In this document: piece by piece, positions 21,801-31,769 of the stretch
How the letters are laid out: each line of letters opens with the position of its first letter
Numbering within the stretch: the stretch's first letter is position 1
DNA from: JAJDNS01 sp963578825
GTDB taxonomy: Bacteria > Acidobacteriota > Vicinamibacteria > Fen-336
DNA: 64,000 nt
Assembly: GCA_963578825.1 (NCBI GenBank)
Contig: CAUZDW010000017.1
Span: 1-64,000 of the forward strand
Direction: 5' to 3'
The notes under the pieces: generated by a model
The model's input: the letters and a program-made list of their open reading frames with translations, nothing else
Databases searched by the model: none
Told to the model about the DNA's origin: nothing
Position numbers and translations under genes: made by a program

Positions 21801-23120
21801 TCAAATCGGAAAAGTCGTCTCGAAATACGGGAGGGCCTCCGGGCCGATGTTCCGATGATGGAAAGCCGGCCAGATGGCCCGCAGGGACGCGGTGATCCCT
21901 TCCCGCACCTCGGCGGCGGCACCGGCTTCGGCGTCCGCGGGCAGCCCCTCGAGGGCAGCGGCTTCGAGGACGCTCACAACATAGGCGAGCAGGTTGTCCC
22001 CATACCACTCGTAGGGCGTCGAGAGGGAGTAGTCGCCCACCACGCCCTCGCGGGCGAACGACGGGTGCTCGAGGTAGTCTTCTGGCTCGCCGAGCTCCTC
22101 GTAGATGGCGTTCAACCATCCCTCCCACTCATCCGGTGTCTTTCCGTCGAGGAGGAACTCCGGCTCCGACATGCCGGTGTAGAGGAAGCGGGGCATCGGC
22201 GTCAGGCCTTCGAACCGGCCGTCGTAGTACTCGTTCGTCGTCCAGCCGAAGCGGGCGACAGCCTCGGTGAATCTCGGGACGGGGAAGTCGGTGCGGCCGT
22301 TCTCGAGGCCGGGCCGGGCGGCGTCCCAGTCGAGCGCCATGTGGAAGCTGTGGCCCATCTCGTGGACCAGGAGCCCGAGGAGGCCCAGATCGTCCTCGAC
22401 GGCGCGTCCGGGGTCGTACACCGTGAGCGACTGAGTCTGCGAAAAGACCTGGGCGCTCGTGTCGTCCTCGGCGACCTCCGCGAGGAGGGCGTTGAGGAGC
22501 GCCGTCTTCTCGACGGCAACCGTCCTCAGCGTGGGGAGGACGGCGTTTCTTTCGAAGGGGACACGGAAGACCCGCCGCACGGTGTCGTCGACCGCCTGCG
22601 CCAACGGGAGATCGAACTCGGCGTTCTTTTCGACGAGGATGATCTCGTGGTCGCGAAAGAGGCCGAGCTGGATCCGGGCGAGCTCGGGGTCCCGCCCGAG
22701 ATTCCCCCAGTCGAGGTGATCGGGGATCCCGTCGCCGTCCCGGTCGCGCACCGCAAGGGCTTTGAGATTGTCGCGAACACCGTAGAGCTCGTCGAGGAGG
22801 TCGAGTGCTTCGGACTCGACACCCTCCCTCATCTCCCGAAAGCGCGCGAGCTCGGCACCCCGTGGCATTTCGACCTTCAGCGCTCTTCGATCGCCGGGCG
22901 CGTGCGAACGGTAGTAGACGTAACGCAGCGACGCGATTTGCTGCGCGTGCAGGAGAGGGTGGTTGACTCCCTGCGCGCGAAGCTCCGCGAGACTCTCGAG
23001 GAGCCGCTGTCGCTCGGGCGTCTGTGCCGACGCCGGCATGGCGGCGAAGCCGACGCAAACGGCGGCCACACATGCCGCCGCGGCCGTGCCCCGGAACTGC
23101 GCTCTCCGCTTCCTGGTCAT
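21801..23120 (-). CDS. Putative secreted zinc metallopeptidase
   Basis: This 439-residue protein has a signal peptide (AAAACVAAVCVGFAAMPASA) and a gluzincin-like HExxH site in LLGLLVHEMGHSFHMALDWD near residue 255. A calcium-type loop RDRDGDGIPDHLDWGNLG lies near residue 125. The C-terminal half (FTEAVARFGWTTNEYYDG, STPYEWYGDNLLAYVVS) offers conserved aromatics and a candidate third ligand, but I could not place it in a named peptidase family. It is probably periplasmic or extracellular. It is divergent from the exported amidohydrolase gene with about 110 bp between. Confidence 0.6.
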   Translation of the reverse strand: MTRKRRAQFRGTAAAACVAAVCVGFAAMPASAQTPERQRLLESLAELRAQGVNHPLLHAQQIASLRYVYYRSHAPGDRRALKVEMPRGAELARFREMREGVESEALDLLDELYGVRDNLKALAVRDRDGDGIPDHLDWGNLGRDPELARIQLGLFRDHEIILVEKNAEFDLPLAQAVDDTVRRVFRVPFERNAVLPTLRTVAVEKTALLNALLAEVAEDDTSAQVFSQTQSLTVYDPGRAVEDDLGLLGLLVHEMGHSFHMALDWDAARPGLENGRTDFPVPRFTEAVARFGWTTNEYYDGRFEGLTPMPRFLYTGMSEPEFLLDGKTPDEWEGWLNAIYEELGEPEDYLEHPSFAREGVVGDYSLSTPYEWYGDNLLAYVVSVLEAAALEGLPADAEAGAAAEVREGITASLRAIWPAFHHRNIGPEALPYFETTFPI

Positions 23121-23230
23121 CGGGCAACTCTGACTCCTGGTCGTGGCCAGGGCAAGAAGAAACTCTCGATCGCGATCCCGACGTCGGCTAAGCTCGGGAC
23201 GCCACCTGACAGACTAGGAGAGGAGTCGTC

Positions 23231-24541
23231 GTGAAACTCATCGTCGCCCTCATTGCCGTGACGGCGCTTGCGACCGTCGTACCGCCTCTGCCCGCGAGCC
23301 AGAAAGCCGCGCAGCAGTCGGCCTCGGGGCCGCTGGCGGTCCTGTGCGGTCAGCTCATCGATGGGAGGGGCGAATCGCCGCTCCGGGACGCCGCGGTCCT
23401 TATTGAAGGCGAGAGGATCACAGTCGTTGGTCCGCGGAGCCTGGTTCCCGACGGCGTCCGGGTGGTGGACCTGGGCCCGGCGACCTGCATGCCGGGGTTG
23501 ATCGACGCCCATGTCCACACGCTGATCGCCACCGACGACTACCAGGTGGATCACCTGCGCCGCTCGTCCGCCTACAAGGCGCTTCGGGGGCAGAACGTCG
23601 TGCGGAGGCTGCTCGACGCCGGTTGGACCAGCATCCGTGTCGCCGGCGACGCCGACGTCTTCTACGCCCACCTGGAGGTGAAGAAGGCCATCGAGGAAGG
23701 GCTCATTGCTGGTCCGCGAATGTGCGGAGCGGGTCACTACCTGTCCATTACAGGAGGGGGAGGCGACATCAACTTCTTTGGGCCCGAGCACGCGCTCGCC
23801 GCCGACGGCCTGGTCGTCGACGGCGTCGAAGAGATCAGGAAGGCCGTGCGAACCGAGGTCAAGTTCGGGAGCGACTGGATCAAGGTCCTGGCCAGCGGAG
23901 CGTTCATGTCCGTCGGGGACGATCCGACCCGGGCCCACTTCAGCCCGGAGGAGCTTCGGACCCTGGTCGAGGAGGCCGATCGCCTGGGCGTGCCTGTCAT
24001 GGCTCATGCGGACTCGAACGCAGGCATCATCCAGGCGCTCCAGGCGGGCGTTCGATCGATCGAGCACGGCACCTTCATCGATGACGCGGCGATCGCTCTC
24101 TTCAAGGAGCGCGGGGCCTTCCTGGTGCCCACTCTGTACGTCTGGGAGTTCTTCCTGGCCGAAGAGGCCGACAGCGCGGCACAAAAGAAAATGGTGGAGC
24201 TCGCGCGCCGGTACCGCGCGGAGTACCACGAGGGACTCGGCAAGGCGATCCGGGCCGGGGTGAAAATCGGGCTCGGAACGGACTACGTGGGCTGGCCGGT
24301 GGAGCAGAGCGCCAGAGAGTTTGCGCTCCAGGTCGAGGTCGGAAGGACGCCCATGGAGGCCATACAGGCCGCCACCCAGGTGAACTCCGAGCTTCTCGGA
24401 TGGGACGACAGGCTGGGGACGCTGGAGCCGGGAAAGCTGGCCGACCTGGTGGCCGTGCCGGGTGACCCGTTGAGCGACATCTCTGAGATGGAGAGGGTGT
24501 CGTTCGTCATGCTCGGGGGCCGGATCATCCGTCGAGACTAG
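23231..24541 (+). CDS. Exported amidohydrolase (imidazolonepropionase/Xaa-Pro dipeptidase-like)
   Basis: This 436-residue metal-dependent hydrolase belongs to the amidohydrolase superfamily. A signal peptide (LIVALIAVTALATVVPPLPA) precedes the composite beta domain. The metal ligands are in GLIDAHVHTLIA (HxH), the region LASGAFMS, VMAHADSN and RSIEHGTFIDD, and the final aspartate is in IGLGTDYVGWP. ELLGWDDRLGTLEPGKLADLVAV is the usual C-terminal return to the beta sandwich. The GTG start follows AGGAGAGGAG. Substrates of this subgroup are typically dipeptides or cyclic amides; the specific one cannot be read. Confidence 0.85.
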   Translation: MKLIVALIAVTALATVVPPLPASQKAAQQSASGPLAVLCGQLIDGRGESPLRDAAVLIEGERITVVGPRSLVPDGVRVVDLGPATCMPGLIDAHVHTLIATDDYQVDHLRRSSAYKALRGQNVVRRLLDAGWTSIRVAGDADVFYAHLEVKKAIEEGLIAGPRMCGAGHYLSITGGGGDINFFGPEHALAADGLVVDGVEEIRKAVRTEVKFGSDWIKVLASGAFMSVGDDPTRAHFSPEELRTLVEEADRLGVPVMAHADSNAGIIQALQAGVRSIEHGTFIDDAAIALFKERGAFLVPTLYVWEFFLAEEADSAAQKKMVELARRYRAEYHEGLGKAIRAGVKIGLGTDYVGWPVEQSAREFALQVEVGRTPMEAIQAATQVNSELLGWDDRLGTLEPGKLADLVAVPGDPLSDISEMERVSFVMLGGRIIRRD

Positions 24542-24622
24542 TCTTCGGGATCGAACGCCCCGCGGAGCCGCACAGCGGCAGGAAGAGGGCGGGGCTCGCG
24601 GCGAAGGCCACCGACCAAGCCC

Positions 24623-24652
24623 TTGACCCCGGGCCGCGGCTCCGCGTGTAAT
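24623..24652 (+). promoter_or_regulatory. Sigma-70-type promoter upstream of gpmA
   Basis: TTGACC (24623-24628) and TGTAAT (24647-24652) are separated by 18 bp and lie about 32 bases before the gpmA start codon. AGGACG-type ribosome binding sequence follows. Confidence 0.6.
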
Positions 24653-24683
24653 GATCGTTCCAAAGAGCGGAGGACGAAGCGCC

Positions 24684-25430
24684 ATGTACAAGGTGGTCCT
24701 GCTGAGGCACGGCGAGAGCGAGTGGAATCTGGCCAACCGTTTCACGGGCTGGACGGACGTCGATCTCACCCCCAAAGGCGTCGAGGAGGCGGGCGCGGCG
24801 GGACAGCTGCTGCAGGACGGGGGCTACGTCTTCGACGTGGCGCACACGTCCGTCCTCAAGCGCGCCATTCGGACGCTCTGGATCACCCTCCAGACGATGG
24901 ACCTGATGTGGATCCCGGTGAAGATCTCGTGGCGTCTCAACGAGCGCCACTACGGCGCGCTTCAGGGTCTGAACAAGGCGGAGACCGCGAAGAAATTCGG
25001 GGCAGATCAAGTCCATATCTGGCGCCGGAGCTACTCCACCCCTCCCCCGGCCCTCGAGCCCGACGACCAGCGCTTTCCAGGGCGTGACCCGCGGTACGCC
25101 AACCTCACCAAGGACGTCCTTCCACTCGCCGAGGCCCTCGACCACACCGTGAAGCGCTTCCTGCCGTACTGGCACGACTCGATCGGTCCCGACATCAAGG
25201 CGGGCAAGCGAGTCGTGATCGCAGCTCACGGCAACAGCCTGCGCGCCCTGGTGAAGCACCTCGACAACGTCTCCGAGGACGACATCGTCGGGCTCAACAT
25301 CCCCACGGGCATCCCTCTCGTCTACGAGCTCGACGAGGAGCTGCAGGCGATCAAGAGCTACTACCTCGGTGACCCGGAGGCCGCGAAAAGGGCCGCCGAA
25401 GCCGTGGCGCAGCAGGCCTCGAAGGGCTGA
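24684..25430 (+). CDS. gpmA: 2,3-bisphosphoglycerate-dependent phosphoglycerate mutase
   Basis: This 248-residue glycolytic enzyme interconverts 3- and 2-phosphoglycerate. The phosphohistidine motif VLLRHGESEWN is at residue 5. Also present are FTGWTDVDLTPKG, ERHYGALQGLNKAET and the second catalytic histidine in AAHGNSLRALVKHL near residue 188. The length equals that of the tetrameric dPGM family. The ATG at 24684 is chosen as it directly precedes the conserved strand; AGGACG lies upstream. The penicillin acylase gene follows 8 bp after the stop. Confidence 0.95.
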   Translation: MYKVVLLRHGESEWNLANRFTGWTDVDLTPKGVEEAGAAGQLLQDGGYVFDVAHTSVLKRAIRTLWITLQTMDLMWIPVKISWRLNERHYGALQGLNKAETAKKFGADQVHIWRRSYSTPPPALEPDDQRFPGRDPRYANLTKDVLPLAEALDHTVKRFLPYWHDSIGPDIKAGKRVVIAAHGNSLRALVKHLDNVSEDDIVGLNIPTGIPLVYELDEELQAIKSYYLGDPEAAKRAAEAVAQQASKG

Positions 25431-25438
25431 GCGACGAC

Positions 25439-27907
25439 GTGACGACCAGCGTCGAGGCCCAGGCGCCGAAGAAGCGGTCTCGTCCGGTTCGAATCGCCAT
25501 CGGAGCGCTCGTCTCGGTCGTCGTCGTTGCCGGTGCTGCGGCCCTCTGGGTCGGCTGGGCACTGAAGGCGAGCCTGCCCCGGCTCGAGGGAGAGCTCCCG
25601 CTGGCCGGCCTCGCCGAGCCTGTGCGGGTCGAGCGCGACGCCCGCGGGGTTCCCGTCGTGCGCGGGTGGAGCCGGCTGGACGTCGCCCGAGCCACCGGCT
25701 TTCTCCACGCGCAGGAGCGCTTCTTCCAGATGGACTTGCTCCGCCGCCGGGCCGCCGGTGAGCTGTCGGAGATCTTCGGCGAGTTTGCCCTCGAGATGGA
25801 CCGCGAAGTGCGGCCGCTTCGACTCCGCCGTGCGGCTCATCGAGCCATGGCGTCCGTCAGTCGACAAGAGCGGGCGATGCTGGATGCGTACACCGAGGGC
25901 GTGAACGCGGGCCTCCAGACATTGGGCGCGATGCCCTTCGAGTACCGGATGCTCCGGGTGGAGCCGCAGCCGTGGCTGCCGGCGGATACGGGTCTGTGCG
26001 TGATGGCGATGTTCCTCACCCTGCAGCAGGGGCAGGCCGAGCGGGAATCGACGCTCGGCCTCATGCACGACCTTCTCCCACCAGAGCTCGTCGAGTTCCT
26101 GGTCCCTCGGGGCACCGAGTGGGACGCGCCCCTCGAAGGCGCCCCCTTCGCCCAACCGGCGATGCCCGGCCCCGAGGTGCTCGACCTGCGCCTCGAACAG
26201 TCGCGTCCCCTGGCCCGGATCTCACCTGGCGTGCCGCCGGGAGCCCTGGGCCCGCTGCACGTCGAAGACGCCGACCACGCGCTCGTCCACGGCAGCAACA
26301 ACTGGGCGGTGGCCGGGACGCACACCGCCCACGGGGGAGCGCTCCTCGCCAACGACATGCATCTCGGTCTCGACGTTCCGAACATCTGGTACCGGGCGTC
26401 GCTGGTTTTCCCTGCGCCAGAGGGCGAGCGACGGATCACGGGCGTGATGCTGCCGGGTGTGCCCTTCGTCGTCGTGGGCAGCAACGGGCATGTGGCCTGG
26501 GGGTTCACCAACAGCCACGGCGACTGGTCCGACCTCATCGTGCTCGAGACCGACCCCGACGACCCCGGGGAGTACCTCACCCCGGAGGGACCACGCGCCT
26601 TCGAGCGGGCGACGGAGACGATTCGCATCCGCGGCGGCGAGGAGGAGCCTCTCGAGGTGCTCTCGACGATCTGGGGCCCGGTCGTGGACGAGGACCATCG
26701 GGCACGCCGACGTGCGCTCCGATGGGTGCCCCTCCTCGAGGGCGGGCTGGACACGGCTTTCTCCATGATGGAGTCCGCACGGAACGTCGACGAGGCCCTC
26801 GCCCTCGCCGCCGAGGTCGGCATTCCGCATCAGAATCTCGTGTGCGCCGACTCCTCCGGTCACATCGGCTGGACGATCGTCGGCCGAATCCCGCGCCGGG
26901 TCGGTTTCGACGGCCGGCTGCCGGGCTCGTGGGCCGACGGTTCCCGAGGCTGGGACGGCTGGCTCGACGTGGAGGAGTACCCGAGGATCGTCGATCCCCC
27001 GAGCGGGCGGATCTGGACCGCGAACGCCCGGGTGGTGAGCGGTGAGAGGCTGGACACCATCGGCTTCGGCGGGTACGCCCTCGGGGCCCGGGCCAGGCAG
27101 ATCAGAGATGACCTGATGGACATCGACGCGGCCAGCGAGACGGACATGCTCAGCGTGCAGCTCGACGACAGGGCCGTTTTCCTCGAGCGGTGGCGTGATC
27201 TGATTCTCGATGTTCTCGACGCGGAAACGACCGGAGGCCATCCCGAGCGAGCCGAGGCACGGCGATGGGTCGACGCCTGGGGCGGCCGCGCCCGCGTCGA
27301 CTCCATCGGCTACCGGCTCGTTCGTGCGTTCCGAAACCAGGTGGCCCGCGCCAGCCTCGAGCCGCTCGTCGCCCCGTGTCGAAAAGCGGACGAGCGGTTC
27401 GACGGCATCGGGCAGGCGACCCGGCAGTGGGAGGGACCGCTGTGGGCCCTCGTGACGGAGCGGCCGCTGCACCTCCTGGCCCCGCGCTACCACAGCTGGC
27501 AGGCGCTCTTCGTGGCGGCGTTCGACGAGATCCTCGACGAGATCCTCGGAGAGAAAGAAGGAGGCCTGGCGGAACGGACGTGGGGTGAGCACAACACGGT
27601 CCTCATCCGCCACCCCATCTCCTACGGCGCGCCCGCGCTCCGACGCTGGCTCGACATGCCCCGCGAAGCGCTCCCCGGGGACACCCACATGCCACGTGTT
27701 CAGACTCCTCGTTCCGGGGCCTCCGAGCGCCTGGCGGTGTCGCCGGGGCGGGAGGAGGAGGGTTACTTCCACATGCCGGGCGGCCAGAGTGGACACCCCC
27801 TCTCCCCGCACTACGGCGACGGTCACGGAGCCTGGGCTCGTGGCGAACCCGCCCCCTTCCTTCCCGGACCGCCCGCCCACGTGCTGACCCTGCTGCCCTC
27901 GCGCTAG
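25439..27907 (+). CDS. Penicillin acylase family (Ntn-hydrolase) protein
   Basis: This 822-residue autoprocessed N-terminal nucleophile amidase has a hydrophobic anchor or signal near residues 22-45, the alpha-subunit start (PVRVERDARGVPVVRGWSRL, AQERFFQMDLLRRRAAGELS), and a maturation site where Ser286 in HGSNNWAVAG becomes the nucleophile. The beta subunit shows GALLANDMHLGLDVPNIWY and GVPFVVVGSNGHVAWGFTNS. It is probably periplasmic; known relatives hydrolyse penicillins, acyl-homoserine lactones or peptides, and the substrate here is open. It starts at GTG 8 bp after gpmA. Near its end, AWARGEPAPFLPGP is typical of the family. Confidence 0.88.
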   Translation: MTTSVEAQAPKKRSRPVRIAIGALVSVVVVAGAAALWVGWALKASLPRLEGELPLAGLAEPVRVERDARGVPVVRGWSRLDVARATGFLHAQERFFQMDLLRRRAAGELSEIFGEFALEMDREVRPLRLRRAAHRAMASVSRQERAMLDAYTEGVNAGLQTLGAMPFEYRMLRVEPQPWLPADTGLCVMAMFLTLQQGQAERESTLGLMHDLLPPELVEFLVPRGTEWDAPLEGAPFAQPAMPGPEVLDLRLEQSRPLARISPGVPPGALGPLHVEDADHALVHGSNNWAVAGTHTAHGGALLANDMHLGLDVPNIWYRASLVFPAPEGERRITGVMLPGVPFVVVGSNGHVAWGFTNSHGDWSDLIVLETDPDDPGEYLTPEGPRAFERATETIRIRGGEEEPLEVLSTIWGPVVDEDHRARRRALRWVPLLEGGLDTAFSMMESARNVDEALALAAEVGIPHQNLVCADSSGHIGWTIVGRIPRRVGFDGRLPGSWADGSRGWDGWLDVEEYPRIVDPPSGRIWTANARVVSGERLDTIGFGGYALGARARQIRDDLMDIDAASETDMLSVQLDDRAVFLERWRDLILDVLDAETTGGHPERAEARRWVDAWGGRARVDSIGYRLVRAFRNQVARASLEPLVAPCRKADERFDGIGQATRQWEGPLWALVTERPLHLLAPRYHSWQALFVAAFDEILDEILGEKEGGLAERTWGEHNTVLIRHPISYGAPALRRWLDMPREALPGDTHMPRVQTPRSGASERLAVSPGREEEGYFHMPGGQSGHPLSPHYGDGHGAWARGEPAPFLPGPPAHVLTLLPSR

Positions 27908-27967
27908 CGCGAGGCTGCGAGGGAAACGGGATGGTGTCTGACGAAGGAGACGGCAACTACAGGCCGC

Positions 27968-30141
27968 TCACTCGACGATGACGATGTCCGTCCCACCCCG
28001 GCCGAACGTTTCCGGGGCGTACATCTCCTCGGCCTTCGGCGGGGGGACCACGAAGGTCCCGACGGTCGTGGCCCGGGCGACGTAGCGGTAGGTGTGGACG
28101 CCCTCCCACAGCAGTGAGGAGAAAGCCTCGACCCGCTCGTCGCGCAGGTTCTGGTGCTCGAACCACGGCCGGCTCCACCACCACCAGCGACCGGGAGAGC
28201 TAGGGCCGCCCAGGCCGGGCGCGCCGTACGGCGTGACCTCGTCCCCCCCCGGCGCCGGCGTCTCGGCCAGGGCCAGCCGAGCGAGGCCGGTCGAGTCGGT
28301 GCGGACGGTCTTGCCGGGCTCGAGAGACACCTCGATGTCTTCGAGAGGGCTACCGTCGGCGAGCGCGGTGGCCCACGCGAGAAGGCGGTGACCGTCTGCG
28401 AAGGCGTCGAGGCCGATGTGTGTGGCCTGCACCCAGGTGCGCGCCGCCTGGTGGCGGTCGTTCTTCTTCGGCTTCAGCGGCTCGACGACGAGGACGATCT
28501 GACCGAGGCCTCCCTCGAGGGCGGGCGACAGGTCGAGACGTGTCTCGACGAGCTCGTCCTCCTCGCCTTCGGTCTGCACGGTGGTGTCGAGAACCCGGCG
28601 GCCCGGGGGCTGTGCTTTCGCGTCTTGCCAGATCCTCTGACGATAGGCGTGCCACGCCGCCCAGTCACCCGGCCCCACAGCCCGCGCCCGCATGCGCAAG
28701 CCCGGGTGGTTGACGGAGTAGACGGCGAACCGCCCGGCGCCCCCGGGGTCGAGGACGACGAACTCTCCGCCGGGGGCGAAGAGGGCCGTGTCGGCCGGAC
28801 CCACGTCGAAGCTCAGCGCGGGCCCCGCTTCGAGGGTCTGCCCGAAGGCGTCGCGGATCTCGGGCGACTGGCTGACCCGATAGCTCGTGCGGCCCTTTTT
28901 CGAGCCCTGGAGGAGAACGGTGCTGCCCCCGACCGCCGCCTTCAGCCCGGGTACGGGAGGATCCACACGGACCATCTCCTCGCGGAACGCCCTGGCGTCC
29001 ACGGGGTTCGTGAGCTCGATCCGCCACGGGTCCTGCGGTGAGCACCCACGCCCACCCCAGCCGCACTCGTGCTTTTCCACTCGGAAGGGCCCGTGGGTGC
29101 GGAAGCTGCTTGTCTGGGGCTCCTCGGTGACCCGGGGTCCTTCGGCGGAGGGCACACCGGGACCCACCGTCACGGTGACCGCGGAGTCGGGGGGCAGGGC
29201 TTTCTGTGTCCGGAAGGCGAGCCATCGACCGTCCTCCGCCTGCGCCGCCAGCCCGGAGACCTCCCTGTCCGCGTCGACCTCTTTCGGGGTGGCCGGCCTC
29301 AGCGGGACATCGCGGTCCTGCGCGCGCACGCGAACGGTGGCCAGCACCGCCGCCCGGTCGATCGCCTGATCGAAGGCGGCGAAGAGGAGCGTGTCGAGCG
29401 GCTCCGGACCGCCCTCGGGGTGGATGGCGACGACCCGCGGGGGAGGCGTGGAGAAGCTCCACGAGACGCTGCTCTCGAGCGAGGCGCCGCTCTCCGCGCG
29501 TGTGCCGCGCCGGACTTCGACGCGCGGTACTCCGTGGCCATCGGAAAGCGCCCTTCCGGCTCGAAGAGGAGCGTGCGCGTCCCGACCCAGCGCCACTCGC
29601 CCGGCGGCTGCGGCGAGAGGCGCACCGGTGGGGTCTCGCGCGCCAGCGCCTCGTGCGAGGACACCGCCACCATCGGCGCGGAGAGCGTGACCGAGAGGTG
29701 GGGGGCCAGGGCGGCCTCGCCCTCCGGCGCGTGGCGAAGGACCTCGACCGGCCCGGCCTCTTCCCCGGGCGCTCTCTCCGGCGCCTGTGGTGGAGGGAAC
29801 GCCGTAAGCACCGTCTCGCCGGTGCGCGGCGGAGGAAGGGAGCCCTCGCGCAGTGCGAACGGCTGCTCCCGGAGCTCCCCGGTCTGCTTCCAGGGCGGCA
29901 TCCGGTCGAGGACGAGCTGCGTGTCGGCCGCGTCCAGGTGAGAGGCGGTGGGCCGGGCGATATGGAGCGGTCCCTCGACGGTGTCGGCGCCTTCGTTCAG
30001 GCGGAACCGCAGGCCCTCGGGCTCCTCGGCCAGTGCTGGCTTCTCAGAGCTCACCGTGGCCCCCCTGCTCGGAGCATCCGACGCTCCGACAACCGTGGTC
30101 ATCAGAAGCAGTCCCAGGGCCCCGACGCGCGTGCTGTTCAT
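27968..30141 (-). pseudogene. Alpha-2-macroglobulin family gene, internally deleted and frameshifted
   Basis: The N-terminal part (signal peptide after MNSTRVGALGLLLMTTV, then GEWRWVGTRTLLFEPEGRFP) and the extreme C-terminus (EHQNLRDERVEAFSSLLW, RYVARATTVGTFVVPPPKAE, MYAPETFGR) are clear bacterial alpha-2-macroglobulin. Two lesions are visible. Near 29523 the frame shifts by two bases in a CGCGCG tract. Near 28250 the sequence jumps from the early MG domains straight to the last C-terminal segment, so the bait, thioester-domain (CxEQ) and complement-like regions are all missing. About 720 residues remain of a usual 1,500-2,000. This periplasmic protease trap is almost certainly non-functional. 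Confidence 0.8.
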
Positions 30142-30203
30142 GGCGGATCTCTCCCACACGTGGAGGATACCGGAGGAGGGGGTCGGCTATTCCCCCTGTC
30201 CCG

Positions 30204-31577
30204 TCAAGGAGTGGCTTCGAACGGAAGGGCGGCGCCGAGCTTGCGGGCCACGCGGTCCCGGATCCAGCTCGCGTCCCACCATTCGGTGGGATTCACGGGC
30301 AGACCGCGGATGAGGGTCGTGAAGTGAAGGTGGTCCCCGCCGGCGAGACCCGTCGCTCCAGTCCGCCCGACCGTCGCTCCCCGCTCGACCTCCCGGCCCT
30401 CCGCCACCTCGATCGAGGAGAGGTGGGCGTAGAGGCTCATCAGGCCGTAGCCGTGATCGATCACCACCGTGTTTCCGTAGATGCCGAAGTACCGGCCCAG
30501 CCGCACGACACCGCTGTTCGCGGCGGGCACCGCAGCGTGTGCGATCGAGGCGAGGTCGTAGCCGAGGTGAGTCTGCTCGTCCACCGTGCGTCCCTCGTAG
30601 GTGTACGTCCGTTGATCGGCGAACGAGGACATCACCTGGGCGCCCGGCAGGGACACGAAGGGCTCCGTCCAGAGGAAGGCCGGGGAGGAGCCCCGGCCCA
30701 GCTCCACCAGCTCCGCGCCGTTTTGTCGACGGAGGTCTCCGTTGATCTGAAGGTAGCTCTCCAGAAGATCGCCGCGGTCCGTGAGCTCCGGGGTCCGACG
30801 CTGGATCTCGGGCACCACCCGGGCCATGAAGGAGTCCGAGAGGCCGATGCGGTCGCTGGCCGGAGGCTTCGGGAAGAAGCGGTCCAGGAAGGCCTGCTCG
30901 GCCAGGTTGCCGACGTCGTCCTCGGCCACGAGGCGCACCTGCGCGTCGTCGCCGAGATCCCATGGAAGGCCGAAGAGGCAGAGGCGATCGCCCGGCCCCC
31001 CCTTCGGCAGGGGGCTGCCCGGGAAAAACCACTGGCCTGCCTGCACGCCGTCCCGTGCCGTGGTGTCGCCGACCCGGTACACGACGACCCCGGCGCCTCC
31101 CTGTGTGGCGTAGTTCTGGATCGAGAGCACGGAGAGCTCGGGGGGCACGAGCCGCACGGGGATGGTGATCTCCCGGATCACCGGATCGGGCTGCAGCAGC
31201 CAGGTGGGCTCGCGTCTGCCGATCGCGCGCAAGACGGCTTCCCCGGGCTGCAGGTCCGGCACGGCCTCGCGACCGACCTCCGCGTGGATCTCGTCGTGCT
31301 CGGTCCTCTCGCCCCAGAACGCCCAGGGCGGCCGCGTGCGGTAGCTGCGCTCCTCGATCACGTGCGTCCGGTCTCCCTGCACGAGCTCGAGAGAGACGCT
31401 GCTGAGCCCGCGCCCGGAGGCGGAGGCCGTGATGACCACGGTCGAGCGCACCCCGATGGCGGGCAGCGACTCGATGTGGAGAGCGGGAGGGGCTCCTGCT
31501 CGGAAAGTGAGGAGGAAGGCCACGATTAGACCCAGGCCGACAGCGGCAAGAGCGAGGATCTTCAAGACGTTCTTCAT
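30204..31577 (-). CDS. M23-family (LytM/peptidoglycan endopeptidase-like) exported protein
   Basis: This 457-residue protein is anchored by an N-terminal hydrophobic segment (ILALAAVGLGLIVAFLLTF). After a beta-rich periplasmic region of about 300 residues comes a C-terminal peptidase_M23 domain. The zinc ligands are in HLGYDLAS (H-x3-D) and in GGDHLHFTTLIRG (HxH), with YGNTVVIDHGYGLMSLYAHL between. It may cleave peptidoglycan cross-links or activate amidases. The large Ig-like N-terminal part suggests a scaffold function. The ATG at 31577 starts a typical signal anchor. It follows the broken alpha-2-macroglobulin gene by about 60 bp on the opposite side. Confidence 0.85.
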   Translation of the reverse strand: MKNVLKILALAAVGLGLIVAFLLTFRAGAPPALHIESLPAIGVRSTVVITASASGRGLSSVSLELVQGDRTHVIEERSYRTRPPWAFWGERTEHDEIHAEVGREAVPDLQPGEAVLRAIGRREPTWLLQPDPVIREITIPVRLVPPELSVLSIQNYATQGGAGVVVYRVGDTTARDGVQAGQWFFPGSPLPKGGPGDRLCLFGLPWDLGDDAQVRLVAEDDVGNLAEQAFLDRFFPKPPASDRIGLSDSFMARVVPEIQRRTPELTDRGDLLESYLQINGDLRRQNGAELVELGRGSSPAFLWTEPFVSLPGAQVMSSFADQRTYTYEGRTVDEQTHLGYDLASIAHAAVPAANSGVVRLGRYFGIYGNTVVIDHGYGLMSLYAHLSSIEVAEGREVERGATVGRTGATGLAGGDHLHFTTLIRGLPVNPTEWWDASWIRDRVARKLGAALPFEATP

Positions 31578-31769
31578 CGAGCCCCCGGGAAAGCGGAAAA
31601 CAACCGCGTCTCGATCTTACGACGACCCGCGGGGCCCCGTGTGGCCTCCCCCGGGAATGCCACCGGGCCGGCCCCTGTAGCTCCTCTGGAGGAGGGTCTT
31701 CGCACTTGCAGCGGCGGGCCGACCGCCGTCCACTTGCGTGGACGCTAAGTTGCGAGGGCTCTAGGGAAT

